A stretch of 9,063 bases of DNA from Lachnospiraceae bacterium (GTDB lineage: Bacteria > Bacillota > Clostridia > Lachnospirales > Lachnospiraceae), in assembly GCA_020860745.1 (NCBI GenBank), contig JAJBTR010000310.1, positions 1 through 9,063 on the forward strand, in the 5' to 3' direction. The position numbers and the translations under genes were made by a program. Below the pieces are notes generated by a model, which was not told the origin of the DNA, did no database searches, and worked only from the letters and a program-made list of their open reading frames with translations. Of the stretch, positions 7,159 through 9,063 are shown in pieces (the first letter of the stretch is position 1; every line of letters begins with the position of its first letter).

Positions 7159-7246
7159 GGGTGGATTTTCTCCTTAAATAGTTGTGTAAATCGGACAAAG
7201 TGCGTCAGCGTGCTTTGCAGCCGGATGTATGATATAACTTTGTGTA
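7159..7246 (-). other. Intergenic gap between the lipoprotein and first permease genes
   Basis: This 88-bp gap contains an imperfect inverted repeat around 7196-7222 (CAAAG and CTTTG arms) with no T-tract after it on the minus strand, so it is a poor terminator. It could be a weak processing or attenuation hairpin adjusting the ratio of lipoprotein to permease. The permease ribosome binding site is at 7170-7175. A 12-bp word at 7184-7195 (GTGTAAATCGGA, plus strand) recurs at 2660-2671. Confidence 0.35.
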
Positions 7247-8560
7247 TCAGTCGTGGACTCCGTAACAACTGACCAGCGTTCCGGTCAGAGCGTCCACAAA
7301 AATTTCAATTTCCTCGTCGCTGCGCATGCTCTGGCCGGAGAAATGCCAGCAGGGGAGGACATATTTTACCTCGTGATCCGCATCCGGCTCGTCGATCCGG
7401 ACGTAGACAAGCTTAGCATTTTTTATCACCGCGCTTGCCTGAAGTGCGAGTTCCTGACTTAATTGTGCAGCAATGTCAGACAGGGAAATCAGGTCGGTTT
7501 CCGTGAGCAGGGCAGTTACCTTATTGGATCCGATGTAATTGCTGTAGCTGGCGGCGATGCCGGTGCTGTCGACGACATATGCGTGTGCTTCATCAATTTC
7601 GATGAACCAGGATCCTCCGTAGAAGTAATTCATATTCTGGGCATTCCACACAAAGGGAACTCCCTTGTATGTCCGCGAGACCTGATAGTCATATCCATAC
7701 ACGTCATTTCCGAGGCGGAATACATTTACTGTGCGGGTGGTGTTTGATACGCCGTCCGCAAAGGCTGGGAACAGGATGCCGCTCGCATAGAATGTATTTA
7801 CCAGAGCTGCGCCTTCCCGGATGGAAAGCAAGCCGCCCGGGAGCGGGTAAGATTCTGTCCCCAGCTCATCTGGCGCGCCGCTTGTGACCACGTCAGCAGT
7901 ATTGCCGCCGAAACAGTCTGCGGATGCAGTGGTTCCGTTATTTAGATAAGAGGATATTTTTCCGGTGCTCATGGCATTGATTCCGCCATCGACAAAGCCC
8001 ATGTAAGCCGTATCTGTGCTGAGAAATGCTCCTTCTCCGTGCTGCAATGTTCCGAGAGAAGAGAGGTTGTCATAAAAGGGATAGTATTCTGCATTTTCAT
8101 CCGTGCCGAGGGTTCCCAGCCGTTCCGATACCACGATGACATCTGTTTTTAAATCCACTTCCTCTTCCTGACCGGCATAGCTCAGCCAGTTTTCAATCAT
8201 TTCCCAGGCTTCCGCGGTTGTGATTTCCGGGATTGTGATGGTCATCACCGACAAGTCTTCACTTTCGGGAAACGGTTCGAATACACAATCAGAAAAATCA
8301 AGATTAACGTATTCTTCCGTGCAAAGCGATGCGGCGTCAGCTTCGTACTGTTCCCGGTATTCCGTTATTGCGATGCGGTTGCCGCTTAAATTGTCGCGAT
8401 AAGTGTCAAGGTCAAACCAGTATTCCGGGGCGTCTGAGCCGGTCTCTTCTTCTGCTGTGGATTCTGGGGTGGCAGTTGCAGAGCCGCAGCCAATCAGACA
8501 GTTGAGAATGAATGGAGCTGTGAGAGCTATTGCGATATAGTGTCTTTTTTTCTTCCTCAT
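7247..8560 (-). CDS. Secreted lipoprotein of unknown function at the head of the ABC operon
   Basis: This 437-aa protein begins MRKKKRHY, then a hydrophobic stretch and the lipobox LIGC with Cys25 as lipid anchor, followed by a Thr/Glu-rich spacer to about residue 45. I do not recognise the central part. The C-terminal 70 residues (KLVYVRIDEP, YVLPCWHFSG, EIEIFVDALTGTLVSC) read like a PepSY- or DUF6034-like beta unit seen in clostridial lipoproteins. AGGAG lies 8 nt before the ATG and the ECF-like promoter is about 130 nt upstream. Being first in an operon with an ABC exporter, it could be an extracellular binding or immunity subunit (LanI-like in role, not in sequence), or a sensor for the anti-sigma protein. 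Lipoprotein status is firm; the role is inferred. Confidence 0.82.
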   Translation of the reverse strand: MRKKKRHYIAIALTAPFILNCLIGCGSATATPESTAEEETGSDAPEYWFDLDTYRDNLSGNRIAITEYREQYEADAASLCTEEYVNLDFSDCVFEPFPESEDLSVMTITIPEITTAEAWEMIENWLSYAGQEEEVDLKTDVIVVSERLGTLGTDENAEYYPFYDNLSSLGTLQHGEGAFLSTDTAYMGFVDGGINAMSTGKISSYLNNGTTASADCFGGNTADVVTSGAPDELGTESYPLPGGLLSIREGAALVNTFYASGILFPAFADGVSNTTRTVNVFRLGNDVYGYDYQVSRTYKGVPFVWNAQNMNYFYGGSWFIEIDEAHAYVVDSTGIAASYSNYIGSNKVTALLTETDLISLSDIAAQLSQELALQASAVIKNAKLVYVRIDEPDADHEVKYVLPCWHFSGQSMRSDEEIEIFVDALTGTLVSCYGVHD

Positions 8561-8687
8561 TTTGGTTCTCCTGATCTGGTTATGTTTATGAATGCATGTA
8601 TTTGATTATCAGTTAACAGCAATTTCATCGTAGTATGTAAATTTTCCCGGATGGAATTATTGGAGCTGGACGAAACACCTTTTATAA

Positions 8688-8716
8688 AAATATTGTAACG
8701 AGGCGGAGAATGGTTT
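8688..8716 (-). promoter_or_regulatory. Putative ECF-type promoter of the lipoprotein/ABC operon
   Basis: On the minus strand AAACC (8716-8712) is followed by 11 nt and CGTTACAATATTT (8700-8688). It matches the element before the sigma gene in both boxes and in spacing while the spacer sequences differ, as expected for a promoter recognised by one sigma factor. The leader to the lipoprotein ATG is about 125 nt. It ties the ABC operon to the sigma factor encoded downstream. Confidence 0.6.
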
Positions 8717-8823
8717 GAAAATATTGCAGTTTTATCTTGAAGCAAACAGAAACGTATGTTATTTTATTATTAGATGATGGCTACGACAGAAGAACAGGAT
8801 TTTCCTGACCGAAGCAGCATCGT

Positions 8824-8840
8824 TGTCTGATCATCAGACA
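8824..8840. promoter_or_regulatory. Dyad-symmetric site, possible operator or hairpin
   Basis: TGTCTGA (8824-8830) and TCAGACA (8834-8840) form a perfect 7-bp inverted repeat around a 3-nt centre, extended by a G-C pair at 8822/8842 across a G-T wobble. No T-tract follows cleanly, so a protein-binding operator between the two divergent promoters is as plausible as an RNA hairpin. No regulator is identified. Confidence 0.35.
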
Positions 8841-8948
8841 GCATATATATTCTTTTGGTTCTTGTTTTCCATCCGCGTTCGGACGATTCACTACAACATG
8901 ACCAAAAAAGAGACGTAACAAATTTACATGCACAAAAAGCAAAAGCCA

Positions 8949-8977
8949 TTGTCCATATCTTATTTTTCTGCTATAGT
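8949..8977 (+). promoter_or_regulatory. Housekeeping-type promoter reading out of the right edge
   Basis: TTGTCC (8949-8954) and TATAGT (8972-8977) are separated by exactly 17 nt. Each box matches the sigma-A consensus at four or five of six positions. The expected transcript start is about 8984. The downstream gene is not in the window. An ATG at 8989 opens a frame to the window end (25 codons), but its purine-rich upstream sequence would largely precede the transcript start, so I do not call it. Confidence 0.55.
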
Positions 8978-8993
8978 TGGGGAGAGAAATGTT

Positions 8994-9059
8994 TTTTCTG
9001 TTACTGCGGAAAGGACAGTTTTTGGAGAAGGAAAACAGAAAAGCGACACAGGAAGTGTC
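8994..9059 (+). other. Structured 5' leader, truncated by the window end
   Basis: Just after the rightward promoter, TTTTCTGTT (8994-9002) pairs perfectly with AACAGAAAA (9034-9042), enclosing 31 nt. A second hairpin, GACAC (9045-9049) and GTGTC (9055-9059), follows at once. I recognise no known riboswitch or T-box consensus in what is visible. It may be the start of a regulatory leader. Confidence 0.3.
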
Positions 9060-9063
9060 AGGT

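Larger units (their letters stand above)
8561..9063. other. Long intergenic region between divergent promoters
   Basis: There is no supported complete gene over about 500 bp. On the minus strand it holds the ECF-like promoter (8688-8716) and an approximately 125-nt leader for the lipoprotein gene. In the middle is a 17-bp dyad (8824-8840). On the plus strand at the right end is a housekeeping promoter (8949-8977) reading out of the window into a leader with two hairpins. Short open frames here lack ribosome binding sites. Confidence 0.6.

Noticed and set aside
2660..7195. 12-bp word GTGTAAATCGGA present at 2660-2671 and 7184-7195
   Set aside because: A few 12-bp matches are expected by chance in 9 kb; neither copy aligns with a promoter box or stem, though both are intergenic.
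8774..8830. 18-codon plus-strand frame starting MMATTEEQ
   Set aside because: It has no ribosome binding site and no promoter in front, and ends inside the dyad; probably chance.

Overview
The window looks like a chromosomal segment of a Gram-positive anaerobe of the class Clostridia, probably a Lachnospiraceae-type gut bacterium. The evidence is clear AGGAG-type ribosome binding sites, two lipobox lipoproteins, an ECF sigma/anti-sigma pair of the clostridial type, and a beta-helix surface lipoprotein of a kind common in that group. Genus and species cannot be told from the sequence. There are seven well-supported genes. No RNA gene, IS element, phage gene or CRISPR array was found.

Left part: an AT-rich intergenic stretch (1-351) is followed by one rightward gene (352-2604). 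It encodes a 750-aa exported lipoprotein with a small beta domain split by a long acidic, Gly/Met-rich insert, then a right-handed beta-helix. It ends at a strong intrinsic terminator (2618-2647).

Centre and right: six leftward genes converge on that gene. In transcription order they are a 437-aa lipoprotein (8560-7247), two ABC permeases (7158-6310 and 6234-5284), an ABC ATPase (5287-4655), an ECF sigma factor (4570-4046) and a membrane-anchored anti-sigma-like protein (4056-2782). Several junctions overlap (4 bp permease/ATPase, 11 bp sigma/anti-sigma) and no intrinsic terminator separates the genes.

The main regulatory observation is a near-identical promoter-like element, (C/A)AACC - 11 nt - C(A/G)TTACAATATTT, in front of both the sigma gene (4608-4636) and the first lipoprotein gene (8688-8716). 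The simplest reading is that the sigma factor controls its own gene and the lipoprotein/ABC operon, with the anti-sigma protein as membrane sensor. The ATPase has Glu where the Q-loop Gln is expected, as in LanF-type lantibiotic-immunity ATPases. Lipoprotein plus two permeases plus this ATPase resembles a stand-alone peptide-antibiotic immunity module run by an ECF sigma factor instead of a two-component system. That function is inference.

Right edge (8561-9063): a long intergenic region holds the leftward ECF-like promoter, a 17-bp dyad, and a good housekeeping promoter firing rightward into a hairpin-rich leader cut by the window end.
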